From the NCBI GenBank assembly GCA_014730285.1, contig WJIM01000056.1:1-11684 (forward strand): DNA of 11,684 bases, in the 5' to 3' direction. Under the pieces are notes generated by a model. That model ran no database searches and had not been told where the DNA came from. It saw only the letters and a list, made by a program, of their open reading frames with translations. Position numbers and translations under genes: made by a program. Source of the stretch: Candidatus Zixiibacteriota bacterium. Lineage in GTDB: Bacteria; Zixibacteria; MSB-5A5; JAABVY01. The number at the start of each line of letters is the position of its first letter. Positions within the stretch are counted from its first letter, which is position 1. Shown piece after piece: positions 1 through 7,358 of this stretch.

Positions 1-3000
1 TATGTTTCCGCAGACGGAGTGGATCTGGAAGGCTTCACATTTATCGGTGAGCCTCTAAGTTCCGCACCAAGGTATGGAATAAAGTTTGCGGATGTGACCG
101 GCGGAAGCCTGACGGACTTGATCGTCAAAGAGTTCTACCGCAGCGGTGTGGATATGCTCGGCACCGACGGCGTTACGATTACCGACTGCGAATCGAAGGA
201 TAACGGCGGCAACGGCATGCAGGCCTGTGATGCCAACAATATCACCTATACGAACATCACAACCAGCGGCAATGCCTGGGGGGGTGTGGCTGTGTTCACA
301 TACGGCCGCTACACGCCAATCGGAACGGACAACATTGTCTTTACCGGAACCAACAGCTTCGGTGAGTCTGGTACCGATAACGGCGGATTGTATTTGGAGG
401 AAGGAAACTACAGCGACCCTCCTAATCCCTATCCGATAACCTTCAGTACCAATATCGCCGACAATGCCAACGTCACGATTCAGCTCGCCGACTTCACACA
501 TATGCTCGGCGGCGATTCCGACAATGCGAACACATACAGAAGGTTCTATGGCAGCCTGGCCGACGCTTTGAGCGCGGCAGGCGGAACGCCCGGACATATA
601 ACCACAAACCGCTTCATTCAGGATCTGACAGACGAGAGCTTCTATGTAGCCAGTTTCCTTTCGATTCAGGCGGCAGTTGATGCGGCCGATCCGGGCGATG
701 TGATCAATGTCGAAGCCGGTAATTACACCGAGCAGGTACATGTTACAAAAGATGATCTCACTATTGACGGCGCAGGCGTTGACAATACAATCGTTAAATC
801 ACCAACCACTCTGACCGAGTTCTTCAACTCCGGCTCCAACGATAATTATCCCGTGGTGTTCATTGACGGCGCCACCGGAGTTACCCTGACCGAAATGACT
901 GTCGACGGCGATAACCAGGGCGACACCAATGCGCGCTTCTGCGGTATCGGCTTCTGGAACGGCGGCGGCACGGTTATGACCGGTAAGATCATAAATGTCA
1001 TGAACAGCACCTTTTCCGGCGCCCAGCATGGAATAGGAATATATTCCTATAATGACACCGGCGGGCCTTACAGCATCACGTTAAACGATGTGCTGGTCGA
1101 AGACTTCCAGAAGAACGCTATCGCGCTTCTGGGAAGCGGCCTCACAGTTGATCTGGATGATGTTACTACCACAGGCGAAGGCGCTACCTCGGTTACCGCT
1201 CAGAACGGTATCCAGATTGGCCCCGAAGTCACAGGTACTGTCGACAACTGCGATATATCTGATGTATCATATACGGGCGATACCTGGACCGCAACCGGAT
1301 TCCTGAATGACGGCAATGTTACAGCAACAGGTTTGAACATCGACGGTTGTCAGACAAGCGTTTACTGGACTAACGGTACAGGCACATTCACTCAGGGCAA
1401 TATCACCAATCCCGATGGTGCAGGCTTCTATGCTTTCAATTCAACATCGGCCACAAAATCAGGCGGCGAAATACTGCGTCCGCAGCCCATCGATCCGCAA
1501 GTTGCTTCGAATGACAAAACTGCAATGACCGTAACAGTCTCATATACCGACTTTGACGGTACCGCAGTTGCAGGTGAGGCAGCAATTCTGGCATATTCGG
1601 CGGGCGATCTGGTCACGCTAAATGTTGAGAACTGCGCCATGGACAACTGGGATTATGGTGTATTTGCATATAATTACAGCGGCCCTGTCGAGATAGCGGC
1701 TTATGAAAACAGCTTTACAAGCTGTACGTATGCTGTTGGTACAATGCCGGGGCTGGATCTGGTGGATGCCTCTGGCAACTATTACGGCACCACCGATGCG
1801 GCCACTATTGCCGGCATGATGGAGGAGGCGGCTGGAATCGATTATACTCCATGGCTTACGACGGGGACAGACCTGAATCCCGGCTTCACCGGTGATTTCT
1901 CGACCCTCTATATCGATGATGACGGCGCGCAGTCGGGCACCGATTCCCGCCTGATCGAGGCTTTGGGTCTGGTTACCTCGAGCACGATCTACCTCGCTCC
2001 CGGAACATATCCGGAAGGTCCGCAGGTTGTGATCAGCGCCGACGTTACTATCGAAGGCGACAGCAAGAACACGGTCACGATAGTGCCCACCGCCAATACC
2101 GGCAGCTCCGGCGATGCCCGAGGCTGGTTCCTTGTCAATTCCGGCGTGACGCTGGATATGAGCGAGGTTACTATGGACGGCGCCGGGTATAATATCTACC
2201 AGGCTATCCGTGCTCACGGCGACCTGGTTCTGGATGATATCATCTTCCAGAATATGATATATTCAACATATGTGGGCTTTGCCGTGGCGATTATGGATGC
2301 CAACCCCTCGATCACCTACTGCGACTTCAGCAATATAGGTCGAGTGGGCGTGATCCTCTTCGGCAGCGGCCTGACCAACGGCCTTATCGACAATTGCACT
2401 TTTGTCGGCAAGGGTGACGGCGACTGGCTCGACTATGCGGTCGAATTCGGAGCCGGCGCCCAGGGTTCGGTCACAAACTGTGAGATCTACAATAACACAG
2501 GCGTGGCTTCCTCTGACGGCTCGACTTCGGCCGGTATCCTGGCCACGACATATTTCGGACCGGGTACAAGCGCAAACCTGGAAGGTAACTATATTCACGA
2601 TAATACCACAGGTTTTGCCATCGGCTATGACGCAACCGATGGAACCACCGCAACTGTCACGAATAATAACCGCTTCATTGCAAACGAATATGGCCTGACC
2701 ACCACAGCCAGTTCCAGCACTTCTCTCACCGCTTACGGCAATATCTTCAATAACGATACCAATGCCGATGACGATGCAGGTGGAACCTGGGACAACGGCA
2801 CATACGGCAACTGCTGGTCAGATCATTATGGCAGCGGAGCGTACACGGTCGGTGGAGATGCCGGCGCGGTTGATAACTATCCCAGTGTCGACTGTATAAT
2901 CGATATGGCGCCTGATAATATAGTTTATCACTGTACTGGCAATTTCGATTTTGATGTTGATATAGGTGATGGTTTGCAGGGTCTTGACGCTGCCAACTTC

Positions 3001-4944
3001 ACGATTCAATATCCGTACTATCTCGATTTTGTAAACGCCACCGAAGGCTCCGGAAACTTCCAGCTCTTCTACACAGAGTATGAGAATGCTTCCGGCTACG
3101 ACAGCATACAGTTCAACTTCGGTGTGCTGACAGGCTCGCAGGATGGTCCGGCGAACCTGTTCAATGTCGAGCTGACCGGCTCGAGCGCGGCCTGTGGAAT
3201 CGACGAGATCAGCATGATTTACGCTGATATGCGCGGTCATGACGAAAACGACAGCATAATAAATCTGCCCAGCCCTCTTCCCGATCCGATTGATCTGGTG
3301 GTCGACTGCGCCGATCCTGTGCTGACAGTCAATACAGCAGACGGCGGTTACTATAATGCCGCTCCGGTAATCAATCTGGAAGCATCGGACAACTGCGACC
3401 TGGATGCCATTTATTATCAGCTTGACGGCTGTGATGGAGCAGGCTGGAGCCCGATTGTGACAGGTCTATCCGGTGCGACTTACGGTCCCAGCGACTGGAC
3501 CCTGTTTGCGGCGGCCTGGAGCGGTTTGAGCGAAGGCTCACACTGCCTGTATTTCAAGGTTATGGATGATAACGGACGAGGAAATTCCGACTCATGCTCA
3601 TATTCATGGTGCTTCACCAAGGATATAACGTCTCCTCCGCCTCCAACAAACCTGACGGCGGTTCCGGGACATAACAAGGTCAGCCTGACCTGGAGCAATG
3701 CCTCCAGCGATTACGATCATACCGTTATCATACGCAATGATTATGTCGACGGTGGCGGACATGGTTATCCGGAGTACGATGACGCTTTCACCGAAGCAGC
3801 TTATCCGGCAGATACAACCGACGGTGATCTGCTTTACACTGGTACTGCCGCCATGCATACCGATACTTATAACCTGACAGCCACAACCCGAGACGTTTAC
3901 CATTACGCTGCCTTTACAGTCGATCTGGCCGGAAATGTTTCCGCTCCCAGCACGGATGCACAGGACAGGTCAACTTCCTACTGGCTGGGCGATGTTGCTC
4001 CGGTCGGCAGTTATGACGGTTATGTCTACTTCCAGGATCTGTCGGTATTCTCCAACGCATACGGTACCGGCGAAGGCGACACATATTACAATAACGAATG
4101 CGACTTCGGACCAACCTTCAGCAACAGCACGAAGGGCATACCGACAACTGACAATCAGGTTGAATTCGAGGATTTGACGATTTTCGCAATCAACTTCGAC
4201 GACGTTTCGCCTACAGCCAAGTCGCGTCCGATTTTCGCGGATAATCCTCCGGCTGTCACTACCGCTATCACTGCGGCTTCCAGAATGCAGGGGCATTCGC
4301 TCTATGTCGACATTTTCCTTGAAAATGCAACCATGGAAGCGAAGTCGCTGATAGCAGAGCTGACATACAATCCGGAGATGATGACATATCATTCGACTGA
4401 GTATAATGTCCAGCTCATAAATACCGACCGCCCGGTCTTCACCAAAGCTCTCGAATCAGAGAATAAGGTGTCGGTCTCGGCGGCGGTGCTGGGTCATAAA
4501 CAGGTGTTCGAAGGCTCCGGAGCGATTGCAACCATTCGCTTCGACAATGTCAGGGCCAACGGCGCCGAATTAACATTATCCCGAGCGGATATTCGAAACA
4601 ACCAAAACGAGAAGCTTCTGGGTGATTTCACTGCACAGACCGTAATGGCCTCTGCAGTTGTTCCGGAAAGCTATGAACTATTCCAGAATCATCCGAATCC
4701 CTTCAATCCCGAAACCGAAATCGCTTACAGCCTGCCCGAGGAAACTCATGTAAACATCAAGGTTTACAATATCGCGGGTCAGGTCGTGAGCACTCTGGTC
4801 GACAAAGTCATGCCGGCCGGAAAACATAAAGTCAACTGGAACGGCACCAACCAAAGCGGCGCCAGAGTTGCATCCGGCGTGTACTTCTACCGCATGGAAA
4901 CCAGCTCATTCCAGAAGACCCAGAAGATGATTCTGGTCAAATAG
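1..4944 (+). CDS. Giant multidomain beta-helix surface protein with T9SS-like sorting tail (5' partial)
   Basis: The frame is open to the left edge (it reads Y-V-S-A-D-G before the first GTG at 19), so the N-terminus and any signal peptide lie outside. Counting the codon at position 1 as residue 1, 1647 residues are visible. Residues 1-150, about 221-600 (entry S-I-Q-A-A-V-D-A-A-D-P-G-D) and about 640-945 are right-handed parallel beta-helix of the pectate-lyase/NosD type; the last ends in a GNCWSDHYGSG motif typical of such modules. Then come a cohesin-like domain (about 968-1097), an Ig-like domain (about 1100-1210), an FN3-like domain (about 1212-1320), a divergent dockerin-like module (about 1327-1401), a second cohesin-like domain (about 1417-1550) and a FlgD/Por-type C-terminal sorting domain (1559-1647). 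Inferred role: exported surface scaffold or adhesin, possibly polysaccharide-binding. No catalytic residues are evident and a lyase activity is not claimed. It is the first visible gene of a three-gene secreted-protein operon. Confidence 0.88.
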   Translation, partial: YVSADGVDLEGFTFIGEPLSSAPRYGIKFADVTGGSLTDLIVKEFYRSGVDMLGTDGVTITDCESKDNGGNGMQACDANNITYTNITTSGNAWGGVAVFTYGRYTPIGTDNIVFTGTNSFGESGTDNGGLYLEEGNYSDPPNPYPITFSTNIADNANVTIQLADFTHMLGGDSDNANTYRRFYGSLADALSAAGGTPGHITTNRFIQDLTDESFYVASFLSIQAAVDAADPGDVINVEAGNYTEQVHVTKDDLTIDGAGVDNTIVKSPTTLTEFFNSGSNDNYPVVFIDGATGVTLTEMTVDGDNQGDTNARFCGIGFWNGGGTVMTGKIINVMNSTFSGAQHGIGIYSYNDTGGPYSITLNDVLVEDFQKNAIALLGSGLTVDLDDVTTTGEGATSVTAQNGIQIGPEVTGTVDNCDISDVSYTGDTWTATGFLNDGNVTATGLNIDGCQTSVYWTNGTGTFTQGNITNPDGAGFYAFNSTSATKSGGEILRPQPIDPQVASNDKTAMTVTVSYTDFDGTAVAGEAAILAYSAGDLVTLNVENCAMDNWDYGVFAYNYSGPVEIAAYENSFTSCTYAVGTMPGLDLVDASGNYYGTTDAATIAGMMEEAAGIDYTPWLTTGTDLNPGFTGDFSTLYIDDDGAQSGTDSRLIEALGLVTSSTIYLAPGTYPEGPQVVISADVTIEGDSKNTVTIVPTANTGSSGDARGWFLVNSGVTLDMSEVTMDGAGYNIYQAIRAHGDLVLDDIIFQNMIYSTYVGFAVAIMDANPSITYCDFSNIGRVGVILFGSGLTNGLIDNCTFVGKGDGDWLDYAVEFGAGAQGSVTNCEIYNNTGVASSDGSTSAGILATTYFGPGTSANLEGNYIHDNTTGFAIGYDATDGTTATVTNNNRFIANEYGLTTTASSSTSLTAYGNIFNNDTNADDDAGGTWDNGTYGNCWSDHYGSGAYTVGGDAGAVDNYPSVDCIIDMAPDNIVYHCTGNFDFDVDIGDGLQGLDAANFTIQYPYYLDFVNATEGSGNFQLFYTEYENASGYDSIQFNFGVLTGSQDGPANLFNVELTGSSAACGIDEISMIYADMRGHDENDSIINLPSPLPDPIDLVVDCADPVLTVNTADGGYYNAAPVINLEASDNCDLDAIYYQLDGCDGAGWSPIVTGLSGATYGPSDWTLFAAAWSGLSEGSHCLYFKVMDDNGRGNSDSCSYSWCFTKDITSPPPPTNLTAVPGHNKVSLTWSNASSDYDHTVIIRNDYVDGGGHGYPEYDDAFTEAAYPADTTDGDLLYTGTAAMHTDTYNLTATTRDVYHYAAFTVDLAGNVSAPSTDAQDRSTSYWLGDVAPVGSYDGYVYFQDLSVFSNAYGTGEGDTYYNNECDFGPTFSNSTKGIPTTDNQVEFEDLTIFAINFDDVSPTAKSRPIFADNPPAVTTAITAASRMQGHSLYVDIFLENATMEAKSLIAELTYNPEMMTYHSTEYNVQLINTDRPVFTKALESENKVSVSAAVLGHKQVFEGSGAIATIRFDNVRANGAELTLSRADIRNNQNEKLLGDFTAQTVMASAVVPESYELFQNHPNPFNPETEIAYSLPEETHVNIKVYNIAGQVVSTLVDKVMPAGKHKVNWNGTNQSGARVASGVYFYRMETSSFQKTQKMILVK

Positions 4945-4956
4945 GCTTACATAGAT

Positions 4957-4986
4957 AATCCGGAGGGGGTAACACCCCTCCGGATT
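4957..4986 (+). terminator. Perfect 12-bp hairpin between surface-protein genes
   Basis: The left arm AATCCGGAGGGG (4957-4968) is exactly complementary to the right arm CCCCTCCGGATT (4975-4986), with the 6-nt loop GTAACA. It starts 12 nt after the stop of the giant gene. The sequence after it (GTTGAGGTATTTATT) is only moderately T-rich and already holds the next gene's ribosome binding site. It may therefore be a partial terminator or a processing/stabilising hairpin that sets relative expression, rather than a full stop. Confidence 0.6.
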
Positions 4987-4987
4987 G

Positions 4988-5001
4988 TTGAGGTATTTAT
5001 T
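4988..5001 (+). promoter_or_regulatory. Ribosome binding site of the 360-aa gene
   Basis: A GAGG core at 4990-4993 sits 8 nt before the ATG at 5002 and fixes this start. It begins 3 nt after the 12-bp hairpin, so hairpin formation could affect ribosome access. Confidence 0.6.
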
Positions 5002-6084
5002 ATGAGACATCCTTTGAAACTGCTTATTCTCTCGATTGCGGGGCTGTTTTGTATACTCTATCCCCTGTCCGGCACAGCGCAGGACGGCTCGGGACATGTA
5101 CTTATCTACCCGGAAGAAACGTCTGTCGGTATCAACGACACCTTCAGTATCTTCCTGGGGATCGATACGGTGGAACTTGTAAAGGATTTTCTGGTCGACA
5201 TACAAGTCGATACCAATGTAATCAGGCTCGATAGCTGCAAACGCGTGAGCACGTTTTTCACCGGCCCCAACGGAGCATTTACATACTGGAAGGATACTGT
5301 ACAGCAATTCGACCCGAACGATTCCGCCTATGTCTATGAAATTCAGGGCTCGATTTTCGGGCCCGGCAATTTCGTTGACGGTCCCGGCAATCTGGTACGA
5401 ATGAAATATACGGCTGTCGGTTACGGCGTAAGCCCTGTCCAGTTTCGCTATTATGAGTTTCGCGATACTCTGGTCGATCCGGAAACCTTTATGGGTGAGA
5501 TAATCGAGCTGGATGGAGGGCTGGACGGCACTGTAATAGTCTGCCCCACCGATCAGCCGATCGTTTATGCCAATCCCGGGCAGATTGATTTCCTGTCAGA
5601 AAACGGACAGGTGCCCGATCCGCAGAACTTCTCGGTGAGTAATCCCTGCTTTGGGAATCTTGACTGGGAAGCAACGGAAAACTCGGACTGGTTCGACCTG
5701 GATTCTTACTCGGGGACGGCTCCCTCGGACATTACCATCACAGTCGATGTAAATGGATTGAATCCGGGCTTCTATCTCGACTCTGTTATGATAAGCTCTA
5801 TCGAGGCGGCCAATTCCCCTCAATATGTGAGTATCTCTCTTGAGATAACTCAGTCATATTTATGTGGAGACGCCAATTCGGATGGGAGTGTTAACGTCTC
5901 GGATGCAGTCTATATCATAAATTATATCTTCATTGGCGGCAATCCCCCCGATCCTCTGGAATCGGGTGAAGTCAACTGTGACGGTAGTGTGAATGTATCC
6001 GATGCAGTCTGGATCATCAATTATATCTTCATTGGAGGAAAGGCCCCCTGTGATATTGACGGAGATTCGGAGCCTGATTGTTAG
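5002..6084 (+). CDS. Secreted cohesin-like / BACON-like / dockerin protein
   Basis: A 360-residue exported protein. Residues 1-27 form a Sec signal peptide (basic MRHPLK, hydrophobic core, probable cleavage after G-T-A-Q). Residues about 28-180 look like a cohesin-type beta-sandwich (D-F-L-V-D-I-Q-V-D-T-N-V-I near the start and a closing V-I-V-C strand). Residues about 185-283 resemble a BACON-like domain (L-D-W-E-A-T-E-N-S-D-W-F, then Y-S-G-T-A-P-S-D-I-T-I-T-V-D). Residues 288-352 are a type I dockerin. Its first calcium loop is canonical (D290, N292, D294, G295, D301); the second starts with Glu instead of Asp (E-V-N-C-D-G ... D). There is no sorting tail and no enzymatic motif. Inferred role: an accessory part of a surface assembly. 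The next gene starts 14 nt downstream, so the two are almost certainly co-transcribed. Domain names come from pattern recognition; the cohesin call is weaker than the dockerin call. Confidence 0.85.
   Translation: MRHPLKLLILSIAGLFCILYPLSGTAQDGSGHVLIYPEETSVGINDTFSIFLGIDTVELVKDFLVDIQVDTNVIRLDSCKRVSTFFTGPNGAFTYWKDTVQQFDPNDSAYVYEIQGSIFGPGNFVDGPGNLVRMKYTAVGYGVSPVQFRYYEFRDTLVDPETFMGEIIELDGGLDGTVIVCPTDQPIVYANPGQIDFLSENGQVPDPQNFSVSNPCFGNLDWEATENSDWFDLDSYSGTAPSDITITVDVNGLNPGFYLDSVMISSIEAANSPQYVSISLEITQSYLCGDANSDGSVNVSDAVYIINYIFIGGNPPDPLESGEVNCDGSVNVSDAVWIINYIFIGGKAPCDIDGDSEPDC
5893..6039 (+). repeat. Dockerin repeat pair in the 360-aa gene
   Basis: Two 48-nt units at 5893-5940 and 5992-6039, offset by exactly 99 nt (33 codons), encode the calcium-loop end plus helix of the dockerin. 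The first reads NVSDAVYIINYIFIGG; the second differs only by Trp for Tyr at the seventh residue. Confidence 0.85.
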
Positions 6085-6090
6085 GAAGGA
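6083..6090 (+). promoter_or_regulatory. Strong ribosome binding site overlapping the upstream stop codon
   Basis: AGGAAGGA at 6083-6090 begins inside the TAG stop (6082-6084) of the 360-aa gene and lies 8 nt before ATG 6099. This favours that ATG over an in-frame TTG at 6078 and suggests translational coupling. Confidence 0.75.
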
Positions 6091-6098
6091 AACCTTAT

Positions 6099-6809
6099 AT
6101 GAAAAATAAATTAATACTGATTATCGCATTGATATTATTTGCAAACTGCACCGCGCTTTTCGGACAGCTTCCGGAAATGGCGTTGATGCCCCACAAGACA
6201 CATTCACAGGGCAATGGCACATTTGCTATCAAGCTGCAATTGCTGTCGAATATTTACGATCTGAAGTCATATTCGGTCACGATTCAGTTCGATTCGACCA
6301 TGATCGAAACCCATCCCGACAGCATATCGGAAGGACCGCTTCTTGGTAGTACTGCGGCGCCCACGTTCTTCTGGGCCGCATTCTCACCTGATTCGGGCAC
6401 TGTCTATATTGACGGCGCTATCCTTGGGGATGGCATAACCACCGGCGATGTGGGCGTTCTGGCAACTATGAGATTCAATTTTAAGGATCCCGTCGTACAC
6501 GGCGAAAGCCCGATGAAGTTTATTTCAGTACGGGCAAGAAATGCCAACAATGTGCCGTTGTATTACGATACCCTGAACGCCAGAGTGATTATCTGCGAAT
6601 ATTTTCTCGCTGATGCTAACGGCGATGGTACGATCAATGTCTCGGATGCAGTGTATATAATAAACTATATCTTTATCGGCGGCCCGGCTCCCAATCCATT
6701 GCTGGTCGGAGATGCCAACTGTGATGATAATGTCAATGTCTCAGATGCGGTCTATATAATAAATTATATTTTCATTGGCGGCGATCCGCCCTGCCGCGTC
6801 TGCTACTGA
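6099..6809 (+). CDS. Small secreted cohesin-like / dockerin protein
   Basis: A 236-residue exported protein. ATG 6099 is chosen because a strong AGGAAGGA site precedes it by 8 nt and the protein then begins with a standard signal peptide (MKNKLILIIALILFANCTALFG). The Cys in FANC does not fit a lipobox well, since Asn precedes it. Residues about 24-168 form a cohesin-like beta-sandwich (Y-S-V-T-I-Q-F-D-S-T-M-I-E, and a final R-V-I-I-C strand like that of the neighbouring 360-aa protein). The last 65 or so residues are a type I dockerin with two calcium-loop motifs (D-A-N-G-D-G ... D and D-A-N-C-D-D ... D), each followed by NVSDAVYIINYIFIGG. There is no BACON-like domain and no sorting tail. 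Inferred role: partner subunit of the surface assembly encoded by the two upstream genes; no enzymatic role is visible. Confidence 0.85.
   Translation: MKNKLILIIALILFANCTALFGQLPEMALMPHKTHSQGNGTFAIKLQLLSNIYDLKSYSVTIQFDSTMIETHPDSISEGPLLGSTAAPTFFWAAFSPDSGTVYIDGAILGDGITTGDVGVLATMRFNFKDPVVHGESPMKFISVRARNANNVPLYYDTLNARVIICEYFLADANGDGTINVSDAVYIINYIFIGGPAPNPLLVGDANCDDNVNVSDAVYIINYIFIGGDPPCRVCY
6636..6782 (+). repeat. Dockerin repeat pair in the 236-aa gene
   Basis: Two 48-nt units at 6636-6683 and 6735-6782, again 99 nt apart, both encode NVSDAVYIINYIFIGG. Against the first unit of the upstream gene they differ at 6 and 5 bases, all synonymous third positions. Confidence 0.85.
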
Positions 6810-6893
6810 TAATCAGTTGCTCAAAAATCGGCAGAAAGTACTTATCGATTTGCTGTCGATTAACACAATTTAAAATATTTAGTCGGTTTTATG

Positions 6894-6930
6894 GCATACC
6901 ATTAGCCTTGGTGGTGTGCTGTATTTATTT
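6894..6930 (+). terminator. Probable terminator of the surface-protein operon
   Basis: GCATACCA (6894-6901) pairs with TGGTGTGC (6912-6919), 8 bp with one U-G wobble and a 10-nt loop. It is followed by the T-rich stretch TGTATTTATTT. It lies 85 nt after the stop of the last dockerin gene. The stem is modest, so the call is tentative. Confidence 0.4.
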
Positions 6931-7067
6931 CAGCATTAATTGAGGCTCTTTTACAACATCGGACAGTTTAACCTGAGGTCAAAAATACACCTTCCGTAAT
7001 TATCCCCCTCCGGCCTAATCATATATTACTATATAACATGATGTTACAGATCAAGGCTTTCCGTCCA
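6931..7067. other. AT-rich intergenic stretch, little recognised
   Basis: No coding region with a credible start and ribosome site is seen here. The only notable element is a 13-bp odd palindrome, TAACAT-G-ATGTTA (7034-7046), about 45 nt before the -10 box of the candidate small RNA. It could be a dimer-type operator, but with short arms in AT-rich DNA it may be chance. Confidence 0.4.
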
Positions 7068-7096
7068 TTTTCGGCATGAGCATTGCTCTATATAAT
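7068..7096 (+). promoter_or_regulatory. Candidate promoter of a small RNA
   Basis: A perfect TATAAT -10 box at 7091-7096 with a weak TTTTCG -35 at 7068-7073 (17-nt spacer). Transcription would start near 7103, just ahead of a series of hairpins ending in a terminator. Confidence 0.45.
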
Positions 7097-7102
7097 GATG
7101 AG

Positions 7103-7214
7103 TTAAATGGGGTTGGGTAGGCAACCCCGATTTTGGGGGGAAGCCTTCTCAGCTAGGGGCGAGCTCGTGAAGGTTCCAATTGAGGCCGGCAATTAATTTT
7201 GCCGGCCTGTTTTG
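7103..7214 (+). ncRNA. Candidate structured small RNA of unknown class
   Basis: About 110 nt between a TATAAT box and a strong terminator, without an evident open frame. Visible structure: hairpin 1, GGGGTTG/CAACCCC (7109-7115 with 7122-7128, 6-nt loop). Hairpin 2, GGAA-CCTT/AAGG-TTCC (7139-7147 with 7170-7177, G7143 bulged), continues inward through imperfect pairs to AGCT/AGCT (7151-7154 with 7162-7165). Hairpin 3 is the terminator stem. G-rich runs (7135-7140, 7156-7159) could pair with C7125-7128 as a pseudoknot or alternative fold. I do not recognise a known riboswitch or RNA family. It could be a free small RNA or a leader for the kinase gene downstream, though that gene has its own promoter after the terminator. 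Confidence 0.45.
7183..7214 (+). terminator. Strong intrinsic-type terminator
   Basis: AGGCCGGCAA (7183-7192) pairs perfectly with TTGCCGGCCT (7199-7208) around the loop TTAATT, followed by GTTTTGAACTT. It ends the candidate small RNA, and would also end any read-through from the surface-protein operon before the kinase promoter. Confidence 0.7.
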
Positions 7215-7253
7215 AACTTAAAACGGCAGCATTTTATCTCTGGCTTGCCGCTT

Positions 7254-7312
7254 GAAATTGTCAAGAATCATTTCGCCAATAAATGGCCGTACATATCGTG
7301 ATTGACAATTTC
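7254..7312. repeat. 11-bp inverted repeat overlapping the kinase -35 box
   Basis: GAAATTGTCAA (7254-7264) is the exact reverse complement of TTGACAATTTC (7302-7312), with 37 nt between. The right arm contains the whole -35 hexamer of the kinase promoter. Adjacent AATCA (7266-7270) and TGATT (7299-7303) can extend an alternative pairing. It may be an operator; the left arm does not have a well-spaced -10 for a divergent promoter. Confidence 0.55.
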
Positions 7313-7329
7313 TTCGATCTTCGTATATT
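7302..7329 (+). promoter_or_regulatory. Sigma70-type promoter of the sensor kinase gene
   Basis: The consensus -35 TTGACA (7302-7307), a 16-nt spacer and the -10 TATATT (7324-7329) put the start near 7336. That leaves a leader of about 23 nt before ATG 7359. A weak AAAGAG (7343-7348) serves as ribosome site. Confidence 0.7.
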
Positions 7330-7358
7330 CAATTAGCCATTTAAAGAGCGACAAAACA

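Noticed and set aside
1618..2217. Long open frames antisense to the giant gene (also 55-741 and 2818-3240)
   Set aside because: They show no domain, signal or ribosome site and are explained by the codon bias of the + strand coding frame, which has clear protein families throughout.
6078..6098. TTG start giving a longer form of the 236-aa protein
   Set aside because: The strong ribosome site at 6083-6090 lies after this TTG and points to ATG 6099, which also gives a clean signal peptide.
7139..7190. tRNA-like stretch (CTCAGCTAGGGGCGAGC resembling a D-arm, GGTTCCAATT resembling a T-arm)
   Set aside because: The two parts are only a few bases apart, with no room for an anticodon arm, and no acceptor stem closes the unit. 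It fits an ordinary hairpin better.
7231..7264. Divergent promoter on the - strand using the left arm of the inverted repeat (TTGACA)
   Set aside because: The nearest -10-like sequence is 20-22 nt away, too far for a good sigma70 promoter, and no - strand gene follows.
7302..7358. TTG start for the kinase 19 codons upstream
   Set aside because: That TTG is the first part of the consensus -35 box, so it is upstream of the transcript start. ATG 7359 begins a proper signal peptide.
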